Shown here one piece after another: positions 46,910-56,024 of a stretch of 64,000 bases of DNA. The DNA comes from Bradyrhizobium sp. NFR13. GTDB taxonomy: Bacteria; Pseudomonadota; Alphaproteobacteria; Rhizobiales; Xanthobacteraceae. The notes beneath the pieces were generated by a model. The model did not search any database, was not told the origin of the DNA, and saw only the letters and a program-made list of their open reading frames with translations. The translations under genes and the position numbers were made by a program. Every line of letters starts with the position of its first letter. The stretch's first letter is position 1. The DNA is taken from positions 372,001-436,000 of the forward strand of contig NZ_FOTP01000001.1 in the NCBI RefSeq assembly GCF_900114605.1, written 5' to 3'.

Positions 46910-47269
46910 GATGGCTGCCCTTCAGTGGATGCTGGTTCTGAGAAAATGGCGACCTGCCGGTGAATGGCGGGGGCCGCAACCGACGCCTCATCGCGCGACA
47001 TGTCCGGGTCGGCCCACACACGACAGATCGCGACAACGCCTGACTTTTTCCGGACATGGCAGGTGAACTGACAGCCACGCGATACTGATGCGGCGCGACA
47101 ACGCCATTGGCGCCCTGACCTCCCCGCAAGACACGGCACTTCCTCCCACCACACGGCTGCGCTTCGGTGGCCTGAGCGGACACCGGCGCATTCTCTTGAG
47201 CGGATATTGCAACCGGCCTGGCCATTTGCCATACCTATTCGCCAGCGTTCCGCAGAGTGGAATCTTGGC
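46910..47269. promoter_or_regulatory. Divergent intergenic region, DUF6282 copy 2 / IclR 2
   Basis: These 360 bases hold no supported gene. A 9-bp inverted repeat CATGTCCGG (46999-47007) / CCGGACATG (47050-47058) is 42 bases apart. GCGACAACGCC occurs twice in direct orientation (47030-47040 and 47095-47105). These are candidate regulator sites only. Confidence 0.4.
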
Positions 47270-48046
47270 ATGGCCCCACGTTCACCGAAGGTCGAAGCGG
47301 CAGCACGCACGCTCATCCTGCTGGAGGAGCTGAACCGGCATCGCGTCGCCTCGATCCAGATGCTTCATCTCGCGACAGGCCTGCCGAAATCGACCATCGT
47401 GCGCCTGATGAAATCGCTGTGCGCCATGGGCTATGCCGCCAACGACCGCAGGCAAGGTGGCTACGCAGTAGCCTCACGCGTTAAATCCTTGAGTAACGGC
47501 TTTCACGGTGATCCGCTGGTGGTCGAAGCCGCGCGGCCATGGGCGCTGTCCTTTACGTCACAGCATCAGTGGCCATTGGCGATCGGCGTTCTCGACCACA
47601 CGTCCGTGGTCGTGCGCTTCAGCACCATTGCCGACAGTCCGGTGTCGCCGTTCCACGGAACGATCAACATGCATCTCAGCCTGCTGCGCCGCGCATTGGG
47701 TCGTGCCTATCTGGCATTCTGCCCCATCGGGGAGCGCCTGATGCTGCTGGACCTTCTTTCGCGATCGACGGATGATGAAGATCAACTCATCGGCGATCGC
47801 GCCCAGACATTGTCGTTGCTGAGATCGATCCGGAAGCAGGGCTATGCCGAGCGGGATCGCGCCGTCGACCCTCGCTCATCCGGGACGATCGCCATCCCGA
47901 TCATGAGTGGAGACAAGGTGCTTGCGACAGTTGGAATGACTTATTTCATCTCTGCCATTGATCGACGTGAATTGCTCAAGACCTTCTTGCCAAGGCTTCA
48001 GACCTTGGCAGAGAACATTTCTCGAAGCGCCGCGGCACTCAGGTAA
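47270..48046 (+). CDS. IclR-family transcriptional regulator 2
   Basis: This 258-residue regulator has a winged helix (about 5-65; LHLATGLPKSTIVRLMKSLCAMGY) and an IclR effector domain with MHLSLLRRALGRAYLAFCP in place of the usual SAxGKA region and a late SGTIAIPIMSGDKVLATVGMTYF. ATG 47270 is chosen although its ribosome site is weak. Divergence from DUF6282 copy 2 suggests it controls that operon. It resembles regulators of aromatic-acid catabolism more than IclR 1 does (impression only). Confidence 0.9.
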   Translation: MAPRSPKVEAAARTLILLEELNRHRVASIQMLHLATGLPKSTIVRLMKSLCAMGYAANDRRQGGYAVASRVKSLSNGFHGDPLVVEAARPWALSFTSQHQWPLAIGVLDHTSVVVRFSTIADSPVSPFHGTINMHLSLLRRALGRAYLAFCPIGERLMLLDLLSRSTDDEDQLIGDRAQTLSLLRSIRKQGYAERDRAVDPRSSGTIAIPIMSGDKVLATVGMTYFISAIDRRELLKTFLPRLQTLAENISRSAAALR

Positions 48047-48107
48047 ATGAACGCAACACAAGCGATCTGTCGGCAGCTGACACACGCGGTCCCTTGCCAA
48101 AACGAAA

Positions 48108-48374
48108 TCAATGGATGCTCCGCTTGGCCCAACCATGGGCGACCATTGCATCGTGAAGTGCATTCCTTGCGTCAATAGTGCTGACCGAATCCTCGCTCGC
48201 CGCGGTTAGCCTGCTGACCACGTCAAGCCATTGAGGAGACGCCCGGGTTTCAGATCCGACGTAGCGCTGAACCCATCTCAGCGCCGAAACAACCGACAAC
48301 AGCTTCCGATCGCCAGTCGGAGTCTGGCCAGGCGCATCAGCGGTCAAAATGATCGGCGCGAAGATGTTCTGCAC
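48108..48374 (-). CDS. Small hypothetical protein, DUF982-like (tentative)
   Basis: This 88-residue frame starts at GTG 48374, preceded by GGGGGAA. A longer reading to TTG 48503 lacks a ribosome site. It starts MQNIFAPIIL, has a central predicted helix around SVVSALRWVQRYV and ends ARNALHDAMVAHGWA. This loosely fits DUF982, a family of short proteins common in rhizobia. It is convergent with IclR 2 and has no obvious partner. The function is unknown. Confidence 0.5.
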   Translation of the reverse strand: MQNIFAPIILTADAPGQTPTGDRKLLSVVSALRWVQRYVGSETRASPQWLDVVSRLTAASEDSVSTIDARNALHDAMVAHGWAKRSIH

Positions 48375-48603
48375 CGTTCCCCCGTCGGTTAGCGGATGAA
48401 GTTCCAAGCCGGTGTGGCGCGAAATACAACGTATCCGCAACGTCTCGGAATTCAATTTGAAAAAGCAGGTGCCCGCAGGACCGTGCTGATGCCCATGACC
48501 CAATATGCTAACGGGAGTCCAACCGGCTGCTCGTCATCGGACTGCTCAACGTTCCATCGATCCGCGCTCGAACCGCGGGTTCAAGATCGCAACAAGAGTC
48601 GAT

Positions 48604-49836
48604 CTATGGATTTGCGATCGTCGGCAGTTCGACTACCTGCACCAGGCCACCGTCACGACCGTTGCTGATTTTTATATCGCCGCCGGCCTGGCGAATGATT
48701 TCGCGTGAGATCGTAAGGCCAAGTCCCGCTCCCGGGATGCTCTGAATGCGCGCCGGACTGGTGCGGAAGAACGGTTCGAATACCTGGTCCAGAAGATCTG
48801 GGGAAATTCCCGGGCCGTCGTCGCAGATGACAATGCGTGCAGTCGCGCCGCCGGTTATGCTGACTCTGCCGCGCTCGCCATGAGTTGCCGCATTGATCAG
48901 CAGGTTGCGCAACGCGCGGCTCAGAGCGACGCGATTTCCCTTTACGCATGCCTTGGCGGTGTCCGAGACCTCTATCTTGAAATCCTGTTCCTGCAATTCT
49001 GTCGCCACGCTCCCCACGAGGCCTTCAATACAAATGACCTCCGACACCGCGTTCGTCGATTCCTCGCGCACCAGCTCAATGGCGCTGTCTGCGATATGAT
49101 CGAGTTCCTTGATGTCCCGGAGCCACAATTCGCGCTCTTCCTCGTCTGCGACGAATTCCGCGCGCAATCTCATTCGGGTGAGCGGCGTACGAAAGTCATG
49201 ACCCGCGCCGGCAATGAGGCGCATGCGGCTTTCGACTGCTCGTCTCAACCGGGTCGACAACGAATTCAGCGCAGCCGCGGTCGCCCGGACTTCAGCGGGA
49301 CCGCGTTCGGGCAGGTGCGGCAGAATGCCGTCGGCGCTGACCATTTCGACGGCACTTTCAAGCATGACCAGCGGTCGGATCATCCGGTTCGCGGCAAGCA
49401 CCGCAACGCCCCCGACTCCGACTGTGATAAAGGCGAGCCACCACAGGCGCTCGATGTTCGGCGGAAGATCGAGATCCACGATCAACCATCCTCTCGATCC
49501 GACCCGGACTGACGCCGCCTGAAACCATCGACCTTCAAGCCCATCCTTACGCGTAACAATGACATCCAGCGGCGAACCAAGTCGCGCGGTAACGGAGCTA
49601 AAGATGTTCGTCTGCTTTTCGTCCGGTAGCCCGCTCGTCGGATTCTGGACCAGCGCATGGCCTTCAGGATCGTTCGCTGCGAGGCGCTCCATCAAGATCA
49701 ACTGCCTGGCCAGCAGATTGATGACCTCCTCATCCGGTGCCTTGAAAATATACATCGTTGCGATCGTCATGAACATCACAACTGCAACGATCGACGAGAC
49801 GAGAAGCAGAGCAATCTTTGCGCGAAGAGTGTTCAT
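48604..49836 (-). CDS. Two-component sensor histidine kinase (EnvZ-like)
   Basis: This 410-residue membrane kinase has an N-terminal helix (about 8-31), a periplasmic sensor part (about 35-128), a second helix (about 130-149) and a HAMP linker. The H box is AGAGHDFRTPLTRMRL with His213. The N box is NLLINAATHG, and the ATP lid motifs are CDDGPGIS and GAGLGLTI. ATG 49836 overlaps the regulator stop by 4 bases. Its partner is the OmpR-type regulator upstream. The stimulus is unknown. Confidence 0.93.
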   Translation of the reverse strand: MNTLRAKIALLLVSSIVAVVMFMTIATMYIFKAPDEEVINLLARQLILMERLAANDPEGHALVQNPTSGLPDEKQTNIFSSVTARLGSPLDVIVTRKDGLEGRWFQAASVRVGSRGWLIVDLDLPPNIERLWWLAFITVGVGGVAVLAANRMIRPLVMLESAVEMVSADGILPHLPERGPAEVRATAAALNSLSTRLRRAVESRMRLIAGAGHDFRTPLTRMRLRAEFVADEEERELWLRDIKELDHIADSAIELVREESTNAVSEVICIEGLVGSVATELQEQDFKIEVSDTAKACVKGNRVALSRALRNLLINAATHGERGRVSITGGATARIVICDDGPGISPDLLDQVFEPFFRTSPARIQSIPGAGLGLTISREIIRQAGGDIKISNGRDGGLVQVVELPTIANP

Positions 49837-50555
49837 CTCTGCTCCTCCACATGAACAACTTTGGCAGCCAGTTGATAGCCACCGTTGCGCACGGTCTTGA
49901 ACAGCTGGGCAGCGACACCCTCCGACAATTTGCGGCGCAGGCGGCTGATGAGAACATCAATTGATCGATCGAGCACATCGCCATCGCGACCCCGCGTCAG
50001 ATCGAGCAATTGATCGCGCGACAATACGCGGCCGGGGCGATCCAGAAACGCCACCAGCAGATCGAACTCCGCACCGGTCAGTTCGATGTCTTCGCCTTTC
50101 GGATCGGTTACCGAACGCGTGGACGGATCGGCCGTGAAACCTTCGAAGACATACCGGCCGGCATCGTCCGGCGTAGCGCGGTTATTCCGACCGCGACGCA
50201 AGACCGCGCGAATACGCGCAACGAGCTCACGCGGGTTGAACGGCTTGCCGAGGTAATCGTCGGCTCCGATCTCGAGACCGATGATCCGATCGATGTCCTC
50301 TTTCAGCGCGGTGAGCAGGATGATCGGGATGTTCGATTTCATGGCTCTCAAATCACGGCAAAGGTCGAGTCCGGATCCATCCGGCAACATCACATCGAGC
50401 ACGATGAGATCGATCTGGTTCGTGACGATACGCTCGCGAACCTCCCCGCACCTTGATGCAAGCTGGACGCGAAATCCCTGCTCTTGCACGTAACGAGCCA
50501 GAAGTTTTCGGATTTCGAGATCGTCGTCGACAACGAGAATTTGCGGCACATGCAT
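49833..50555 (-). CDS. OmpR-family two-component response regulator
   Basis: This 240-residue regulator has a receiver domain with acidic pair D11/D12, phosphoacceptor D54 (LIVLDVMLPDG) and K104 (YLGKPF). A winged-helix OmpR DNA-binding domain follows, ending KTVRNGGYQLAAKV. ATG 50555 fits the family start; a longer frame adds 42 unlikely residues. It is cotranscribed with the kinase gene. The divergent DUF3313-like lipoprotein gene may be a target. Confidence 0.93.
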   Translation of the reverse strand: MHVPQILVVDDDLEIRKLLARYVQEQGFRVQLASRCGEVRERIVTNQIDLIVLDVMLPDGSGLDLCRDLRAMKSNIPIILLTALKEDIDRIIGLEIGADDYLGKPFNPRELVARIRAVLRRGRNNRATPDDAGRYVFEGFTADPSTRSVTDPKGEDIELTGAEFDLLVAFLDRPGRVLSRDQLLDLTRGRDGDVLDRSIDVLISRLRRKLSEGVAAQLFKTVRNGGYQLAAKVVHVEEQR

Positions 50556-50855
50556 TGCTGTGAAATCCGTCTTACCCCTCAGGAGCAGTAATCGCCTCAG
50601 GGAAAATTGGAGAAGAACTTTTGTAACGAAGCATGTCCCGGGTCGATTGCGGCGGGTTTTTGACACGAAAATCGCCTGCAATGAAATGTTTCGACATATT
50701 CAGCCGGAGTGCGAGCAACCTGGTATCCCTATCAATTGCGCAGCGACAACACTCAGGGGTTTCGAATGCGCTTCCTCGCCAGTCTCCGTCGATCGACGGC
50801 TATAAAGACGGCTCCATCCCGCGATCAGACATCTCCAGTCGAACATCGGTCGTCG
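50556..50855. other. Intergenic region between response regulator and lipoprotein genes
   Basis: These 300 bases separate divergent genes and probably contain both promoters. An in-frame ATG at 50766 could extend the lipoprotein gene, but the resulting N-terminus is not signal-like. No clear operator repeat was found. Confidence 0.4.
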
Positions 50856-51710
50856 ATGCGGGGACAGTATCATTCTCTATCCTTCGCGATGCTCACCGTC
50901 GCGACGTTGCTGCCAGGTTGTGCAACGGTGCCTGCTGTTCAGGGAAACCGACTCTCGTCCTACGAGGGGCTCACTCCGTCCGACGGCAAGCTCACGAAAT
51001 CCAAACTCATGGTCAGGAAAGAGCAGGTTCTGGCGGCAAAGACGATCAACATTGCCCCGACAGTATTCCCGTTCACGATTGCGCCGAAACTATCCGGAGA
51101 ACAGCGAACTCTGGTGGCGAATGTCGTGAACCGCGCTTTGTGTATCAGCCTCAGTGATCGCTTTCAGGTCGTGATGCCCCATGAGCCCGCGGATCTGACT
51201 GTCCGTGCGACGGTGACGCGGGCAACGGAAACTGACGAGATTGCAGCAGGCGCGTCCGCCGCGGCGTCGCTCAGCACAAGCTTCATCGATATGGGCACCA
51301 ATGTGCCGATACCAATCCCGCGCATACCCTATGGCTTGGGGGATCTCGCCATCGAAGCCGAAGCAGTCGATGTGGCCGGCCGGCAGCAAGCCGCCATGCT
51401 TTGGGGCAGAGGTGCAGGTGTCTTTTTCAGTTCGCCGCGCGCCTCGAAAACGAGCGATGCCTACGAACTTGCGTCCGCGTTCGGCGACGACTTCGGACAT
51501 TTGCTGGTAAAAGGGGAAACTCCCTTCAAATCCATGGGGATCAACATTCCCACATGGCAGAAGGTGAATTCGAATATAGGCCTCGCACCGAAATACGCAG
51601 CCTGCGAGGCGTACGGTCGGGCTCCAGGCATCGCGGGAATGGCCGGTGCCAAGATCGGGCTGCCGCCCGAATGGACCGATAACGGTCCACGCGCACCCGC
51701 AAAACCCTAG
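50856..51710 (+). CDS. DUF3313-like outer-membrane lipoprotein
   Basis: This 284-residue protein has a lipoprotein signal ending in lipobox LPGC (C22) after SFAMLTVATL. The mature part resembles DUF3313: SSYEGLTPSDGKLTKSKLMV, then INIAPTVFPF, then a GDLAIEAEAVDVAGRQQAAMLWGRGAG strand-rich region. The ribosome site before ATG 50856 is weak, but the lipobox position favours it. It faces the two-component genes and precedes a convergent transporter gene. The function of DUF3313 is unknown. Confidence 0.78.
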   Translation: MRGQYHSLSFAMLTVATLLPGCATVPAVQGNRLSSYEGLTPSDGKLTKSKLMVRKEQVLAAKTINIAPTVFPFTIAPKLSGEQRTLVANVVNRALCISLSDRFQVVMPHEPADLTVRATVTRATETDEIAAGASAAASLSTSFIDMGTNVPIPIPRIPYGLGDLAIEAEAVDVAGRQQAAMLWGRGAGVFFSSPRASKTSDAYELASAFGDDFGHLLVKGETPFKSMGINIPTWQKVNSNIGLAPKYAACEAYGRAPGIAGMAGAKIGLPPEWTDNGPRAPAKP

Positions 51711-51732
51711 GGATAGCGCGGCGCGGCGAGAT

Positions 51733-52545
51733 TTACTTGTCGAGCTTGAACACCATCTGTGTCGGGCGCACGAACCGCAATGCGATCAGAAGCAGCGTCA
51801 TCACCATCACCATGTAGATCACCGCCATTGCATCGATGGAATAGACGGGACGAACACCACCGGCGAACATGTTGTAGAATAACGCAACAACGAGCGTCTG
51901 CGATCCACCGCCGCCGAGGAGAAATGCGAGCTCGAAATTCGATATCGTATTGACCAGCACAAGGACGCCGGCGGTGAGTATTCCCGGTATCATCAGGGGA
52001 AACAAAATCCGCCTGAAAATCTGAGCCCGGCTTGCGCCGAGCACCGATCCGCTCCATTCCAGATTGACGCTGATCTGTTCGAAAAACGGCATCAACACGA
52101 AGACGGCCAGCGGCACCATCGGCACCAACACCGCCAGGATCACGCCGACGACGGATCCGCCGACGCCATATCGGTAAAGGGTGGTTGCCAGCGGAATCCC
52201 GTAAGTCATCTGCGGGATCACCAACGGCAGGAAGTACAGCAACAGGATGACCGATTTGAACCGGAAATTTCGCCGGGCCAGGATGTAAGCCGCCGGAAAT
52301 CCGATTGCCAGTGCAAGGACGACGACGACGACCACGATCAGCAGCGTGATACCCAGCACCTGTCCCAGATCGAAATTCTTCCACGCATAAGCGAACCAGT
52401 CCGTCGTATAGGCTGGAGGCAGCAAGCCACCGAACCATCGCTTCGCGAATGAACTCACCACGACATGAGACACAATCCCGAGCATGTTGAGGATGAATCC
52501 CACGATGAACAGATAGAGCGAGAGCTTCCACATTCTGCTTCGCAT
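51733..52545 (-). CDS. ABC transporter permease (PotC/AfuB-like)
   Basis: This 270-residue permease has six helices and the EAA-type loop in VLGASRAQIFRRILFPLMIPGIL. It resembles the second permease of polyamine, thiamine or 2-aminoethylphosphonate importers. It is the last gene of a four-gene minus-strand transporter unit (binding protein, ATPase, two permeases), 9 bases after its partner. Confidence 0.9.
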   Translation of the reverse strand: MRSRMWKLSLYLFIVGFILNMLGIVSHVVVSSFAKRWFGGLLPPAYTTDWFAYAWKNFDLGQVLGITLLIVVVVVVLALAIGFPAAYILARRNFRFKSVILLLYFLPLVIPQMTYGIPLATTLYRYGVGGSVVGVILAVLVPMVPLAVFVLMPFFEQISVNLEWSGSVLGASRAQIFRRILFPLMIPGILTAGVLVLVNTISNFELAFLLGGGGSQTLVVALFYNMFAGGVRPVYSIDAMAVIYMVMVMTLLLIALRFVRPTQMVFKLDK

Positions 52546-52554
52546 TGTGCGCCC

Positions 52555-53439
52555 CTATCTCTTTCCGACGCCCATGGTCGCTGCCGGCGACAGCCGGCGA
52601 CGGAACAGGATGATGACGAGCAGCGCCGCCAGCTGACAGAGGCCCATAACCACCGCAATCGCGGAGGCAGCCGACATGTCATATTGTTCGAAGGCCTTCT
52701 GATAGGCCGCAATAGAGATCGTGCGCGTGGTGCCCGCCGGCTGCCCGAGCATGATGGCCGAGGGAAAAACCGCGAAGCTCATGACGAACACCAGCGCGAA
52801 TGCGATGGCAAGACCGGGCGCGATGAGCGGCAGCATCACGCGCCGGAAGACGACCGAAGGTGTCGCGCCCAGCATCCGCGCCGAGCGTTCAAGGCTGGGA
52901 TCGATGCCGGATATGTATCCCAGCAGCATCAGGAAGCAGAATGGGAACTGCTGCATGAACAACGCCAGCATAACGCCAGCGTAGTTATGCGTCAGAATAA
53001 ACGGCTCTTTGATAAGCCCTAGTCCGAGAAGGACCTGATTGAACCAACCCTGCGAACCATAGAAGCCCAAGATACCTTCCGACAGCAGGATCACGCCGAG
53101 CGAAATAGGCATGATCAAGATCGTCGTCACGGTCCGTTCCATGAAAATGCCCCGGCGCATGCCGTAAGCCAGCCAAAGAGCGAGCAGAAGGACAACGATC
53201 GTGGTGGGAATCGCCAGACTGAAGGTGATCCAGATCGTACCATACTGATAGGGATCGCTGAAGAAGGTGAGATAGTTCGCAAAACTGAAGCCGCCAACCT
53301 TTTGCGGCTGAAGGCTGAGATAGACACCATACAGAAACGGATAGACGAACATGCAGAGAACGTAGAGCAACGACGGCAGCAAACAGAAGAATGCCAGCGT
53401 GTCGAATTCGCTCTTCTCATCGTTGGCTACGGCGCGCAT
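52555..53439 (-). CDS. ABC transporter permease (PotB-like)
   Basis: This 294-residue permease has six helices and an EAA loop in RSARMLGATPSVVFRRVMLPLIAPGLAIAF. An N-terminal cytoplasmic extension precedes helix 1. It pairs with the PotC-like permease and lies 11 bases from the ATPase stop. The family does not by itself fix the substrate. Confidence 0.9.
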   Translation of the reverse strand: MRAVANDEKSEFDTLAFFCLLPSLLYVLCMFVYPFLYGVYLSLQPQKVGGFSFANYLTFFSDPYQYGTIWITFSLAIPTTIVVLLLALWLAYGMRRGIFMERTVTTILIMPISLGVILLSEGILGFYGSQGWFNQVLLGLGLIKEPFILTHNYAGVMLALFMQQFPFCFLMLLGYISGIDPSLERSARMLGATPSVVFRRVMLPLIAPGLAIAFALVFVMSFAVFPSAIMLGQPAGTTRTISIAAYQKAFEQYDMSAASAIAVVMGLCQLAALLVIILFRRRLSPAATMGVGKR

Positions 53440-53450
53440 TATTTTCTCGC

Positions 53451-54527
53451 CTATTCCGCAGGAAGCAGGACGACCTTGTCGACCGGAAACTGAAGGCCGA
53501 TCGTGTCGGCGGTTCGTATCGCCTCGGCGGTGCGTAACCAGACCCGCGTGTTGTCATTGATGCGTATGGCGGCTTCCTGTTCCCGACCGAGATACTCGAC
53601 CACTTCGACACGGCCGCTAACATCTTCGGCACCGGAAACCACCTCACCGCCCGCCCGGATATCGTCCGGGCGGATCGCCATCACCATATCGACATCCGCT
53701 CGCACATCGGCCCCTGCCCGCGCCCGAATCCGGATTCCGTCGCCGACACCTTCGGCGATTCCGTTGGACACTGACGCGATCCTGACCTTGAAGAAATTCC
53801 GGAAACCCATGAAGTCCGCCACGAAGACGTTCTTCGGCCGGTCGTGGATTTCCTGCGGCGTACCCGACTGCATCAGGATGCCGTTGCGCAGCACCACGAT
53901 CCTGTCCGACAGCGACAATGCTTCAGCCTGGTCGTGGGTCACATAGATCGACGTCAATCCCAGTGCGGCGTGGATCTGTTTGATCTCCGCCCGCATCTCT
54001 ACTCTCAGTTTAGCGTCGAGGTTTGAAAGCGGCTCGTCGAAGAGCATCAGGCGCGGATGCAATACGAGGGCCCGCGCAATGGCAACGCGTTGCTGCTGAC
54101 CGCCGGAGAGCTGGCCCGGATAGCGCTCCTCATAGCCGGTCAATTGCACCAGCTTGAGCATCGCATCGGTGCGCTTCTTGATCTCATCCTTGGATAACGG
54201 CTTCAAGGTGAGCCCGAACGAGACGTTGTCGAAGACCGTCATGTGGGGAAACAGCGCGTAGTTCTGGAACACCATTCCGAACGCACGTTTTTCGGGCGGC
54301 AGATGATCGACCCGCGTTCCGTTGAGCCTGATCTCGCCCTCGGTCGCTGCAATCAGACCAGCGACAATCGACAAGGCCGTCGATTTTCCGCATCCGCTCG
54401 GTCCAAGGAAGGTAACGAACTCACCCTTTCGGATATCGAGTTCGAGGTTGTGCAGCACGGTCTTGTTGCCATAGCGCTTGGTGATCCCAAGCTTCAGCGA
54501 GTCCAACGTATCTCCCGGCCCGTTCAT
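53451..54527 (-). CDS. ABC transporter ATPase (PotA/FbpC/UgpC-like)
   Basis: This 358-residue ATPase has Walker A GPSGCGKST, signature QLSGGQQQRVAIARAL, Walker B LMLFDEPLSNLDAKLR and the switch His in YVTHDQAEA. A C-terminal TOBE regulatory domain (about 285-358) is present. ATG 54527 follows GGGACGAC; a longer frame adds 12 residues. It drives the permease pair downstream. Confidence 0.93.
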   Translation of the reverse strand: MNGPGDTLDSLKLGITKRYGNKTVLHNLELDIRKGEFVTFLGPSGCGKSTALSIVAGLIAATEGEIRLNGTRVDHLPPEKRAFGMVFQNYALFPHMTVFDNVSFGLTLKPLSKDEIKKRTDAMLKLVQLTGYEERYPGQLSGGQQQRVAIARALVLHPRLMLFDEPLSNLDAKLRVEMRAEIKQIHAALGLTSIYVTHDQAEALSLSDRIVVLRNGILMQSGTPQEIHDRPKNVFVADFMGFRNFFKVRIASVSNGIAEGVGDGIRIRARAGADVRADVDMVMAIRPDDIRAGGEVVSGAEDVSGRVEVVEYLGREQEAAIRINDNTRVWLRTAEAIRTADTIGLQFPVDKVVLLPAE

Positions 54528-54605
54528 GTCGTCCCGTTTCTGAGTAAGAAGCAACAAGGTCACCGGCGGGCCCGCACATACGGACCCGCACGCTCATCGA
54601 ATGGA

Positions 54606-55769
54606 TTACTTCTTGACCTGGTTTGCGCCCACTTCCCGGTCCCAACGATCCATCGCGTAGCTCAATTCCTTCACGCCGAGCGGCGGGGATACTTTCCATT
54701 TGGTGCCGACTTCGTCGTATTCGGGCCGCCAGAACTCCTTCACCAGTTCCTGAATCTCCTTGGGTGCCTTTTCCATGGTGGCCGTGGTGATCGTCGGCCC
54801 AATGAAGCCCGGCCAGGAAAGCACCTGCTGCTCTGGCCGGCGCATAAACTTCATGAGATCGAGAATGACGTCGACCTGTTCTTTCGGCACGCCTGTGGGG
54901 ATGCACCAGTAATGCCCGTCCACCACGAAGGTCGTGTTCTGCAGGATGGTGATCTTGGAGTCCGGCGGAATGACACTCTGGGCACGGGGCTTCATGTCCC
55001 ATTCCATGATGCCGGCGATGATCCAGCGTTGCCCCTGGGCGAATTCCTTCAATGTGATCGCGGTGCCCGTCGGATAGTATTCGACGTACTGCCCAAGCTC
55101 CTTCAGATAGGCCCAGGTCTTGTCCCACCCCTTGTCGGGATCAAGTGGTTTTGAGTCATTTAGAATGTGCGCCATGCCGAGCACGATCGACCGGCCCGGT
55201 CCACTATTCGCCGGCCGCGCATACATCAGCCGACCCGGATTTGCCTTCGCCCAGGCCAGCAATTCTTCGGCGGTTTTCGGCGGGTTGGGGACCTTGCTGG
55301 GATTGTAGACGAACACCGGCCCGCCGGCATTGCCCACCGACGGCACCATGTAATCGCGGCCTTCGTCGTAGAGCGCCTTACCGGCAGGCGTCATCTCATC
55401 GCGCGGAAACTGCTTCTCGAAATCGGGAATCTTGATCAACTGGTTGTTGGCCGCGAGAAACGCACCACCGTCCTGCCCGGTCAGCACAAGGTTGATGTCC
55501 AGCCGTCCGGCATCCTGCTGAGCCTTGATCTTGGCGGGCAATTCCGGCGCCGGCGCACGCTGAATCTTGATCTCCTTGATCTTGTCGGGATTGGCCTTCT
55601 TGTAGTTCTCGATGATGACCTGGGTAGATGCGAGATCGCCCCCGGTATCGATGATCGAGAGAACGATCGGCTCGGCGGCCTTCAGAGGTTCACCGGCGAA
55701 AGCCGTCACGGCGAGGACGGCCGCGGCGCCCGCAAACGGGCGCAATAATGCATTCGGACAGATCCGCAT
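54606..55769 (-). CDS. ABC transporter substrate-binding protein (family 1/6 type)
   Basis: This 387-residue exported protein has a signal peptide (about 1-30, cleavage near PLKAAEP). It has a periplasmic binding fold of the polyamine/iron/sugar-phosphate type, with VFVYNPSKVPNPPKTAEELLAW and FLAANNQL-like segments. AGGGAGGAATCGGAA precedes ATG 55769. A divergent Gfo/Idh dehydrogenase and a FadR-type regulator suggest a sugar- or polyol-like ligand. This is inferred, as the protein is not close to known named members. Confidence 0.9.
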   Translation of the reverse strand: MRICPNALLRPFAGAAAVLAVTAFAGEPLKAAEPIVLSIIDTGGDLASTQVIIENYKKANPDKIKEIKIQRAPAPELPAKIKAQQDAGRLDINLVLTGQDGGAFLAANNQLIKIPDFEKQFPRDEMTPAGKALYDEGRDYMVPSVGNAGGPVFVYNPSKVPNPPKTAEELLAWAKANPGRLMYARPANSGPGRSIVLGMAHILNDSKPLDPDKGWDKTWAYLKELGQYVEYYPTGTAITLKEFAQGQRWIIAGIMEWDMKPRAQSVIPPDSKITILQNTTFVVDGHYWCIPTGVPKEQVDVILDLMKFMRRPEQQVLSWPGFIGPTITTATMEKAPKEIQELVKEFWRPEYDEVGTKWKVSPPLGVKELSYAMDRWDREVGANQVKK

Positions 55770-56024
55770 TTCCGATTCCTCCCTGAGCACATGCACCCGC
55801 GTCGCGCGCGGTTGTCATTTATTTGTAAACACAGCATCGACGAGTTAGGAGACATCTGTCAAGCATTGGGAGATCGCAATCGGTCGATCATGAGCAGGAC
55901 TTGCCGATGTCGCGATGTGCACCTTGCCCGTCTTGCTCGTTCGCTTATCAATCTGTGACTTCATAACCGACCCCAAGAGCCGACACGTCGGCGCCTTGAG
56001 AAGGTCGGCCATCGGGAGAAACGC
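55770..56024. promoter_or_regulatory. Divergent promoter region, binding protein / Gfo-Idh
   Basis: This gap has a -35-like TTGACA on the minus strand (55857-55862). TTGTAAACAC (55823-55832) matches seven of eight fixed bases of the FCD-type TTGT-nn-ACAA operator. The FadR-type regulator at 57177 is a plausible binder. Confidence 0.4.
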
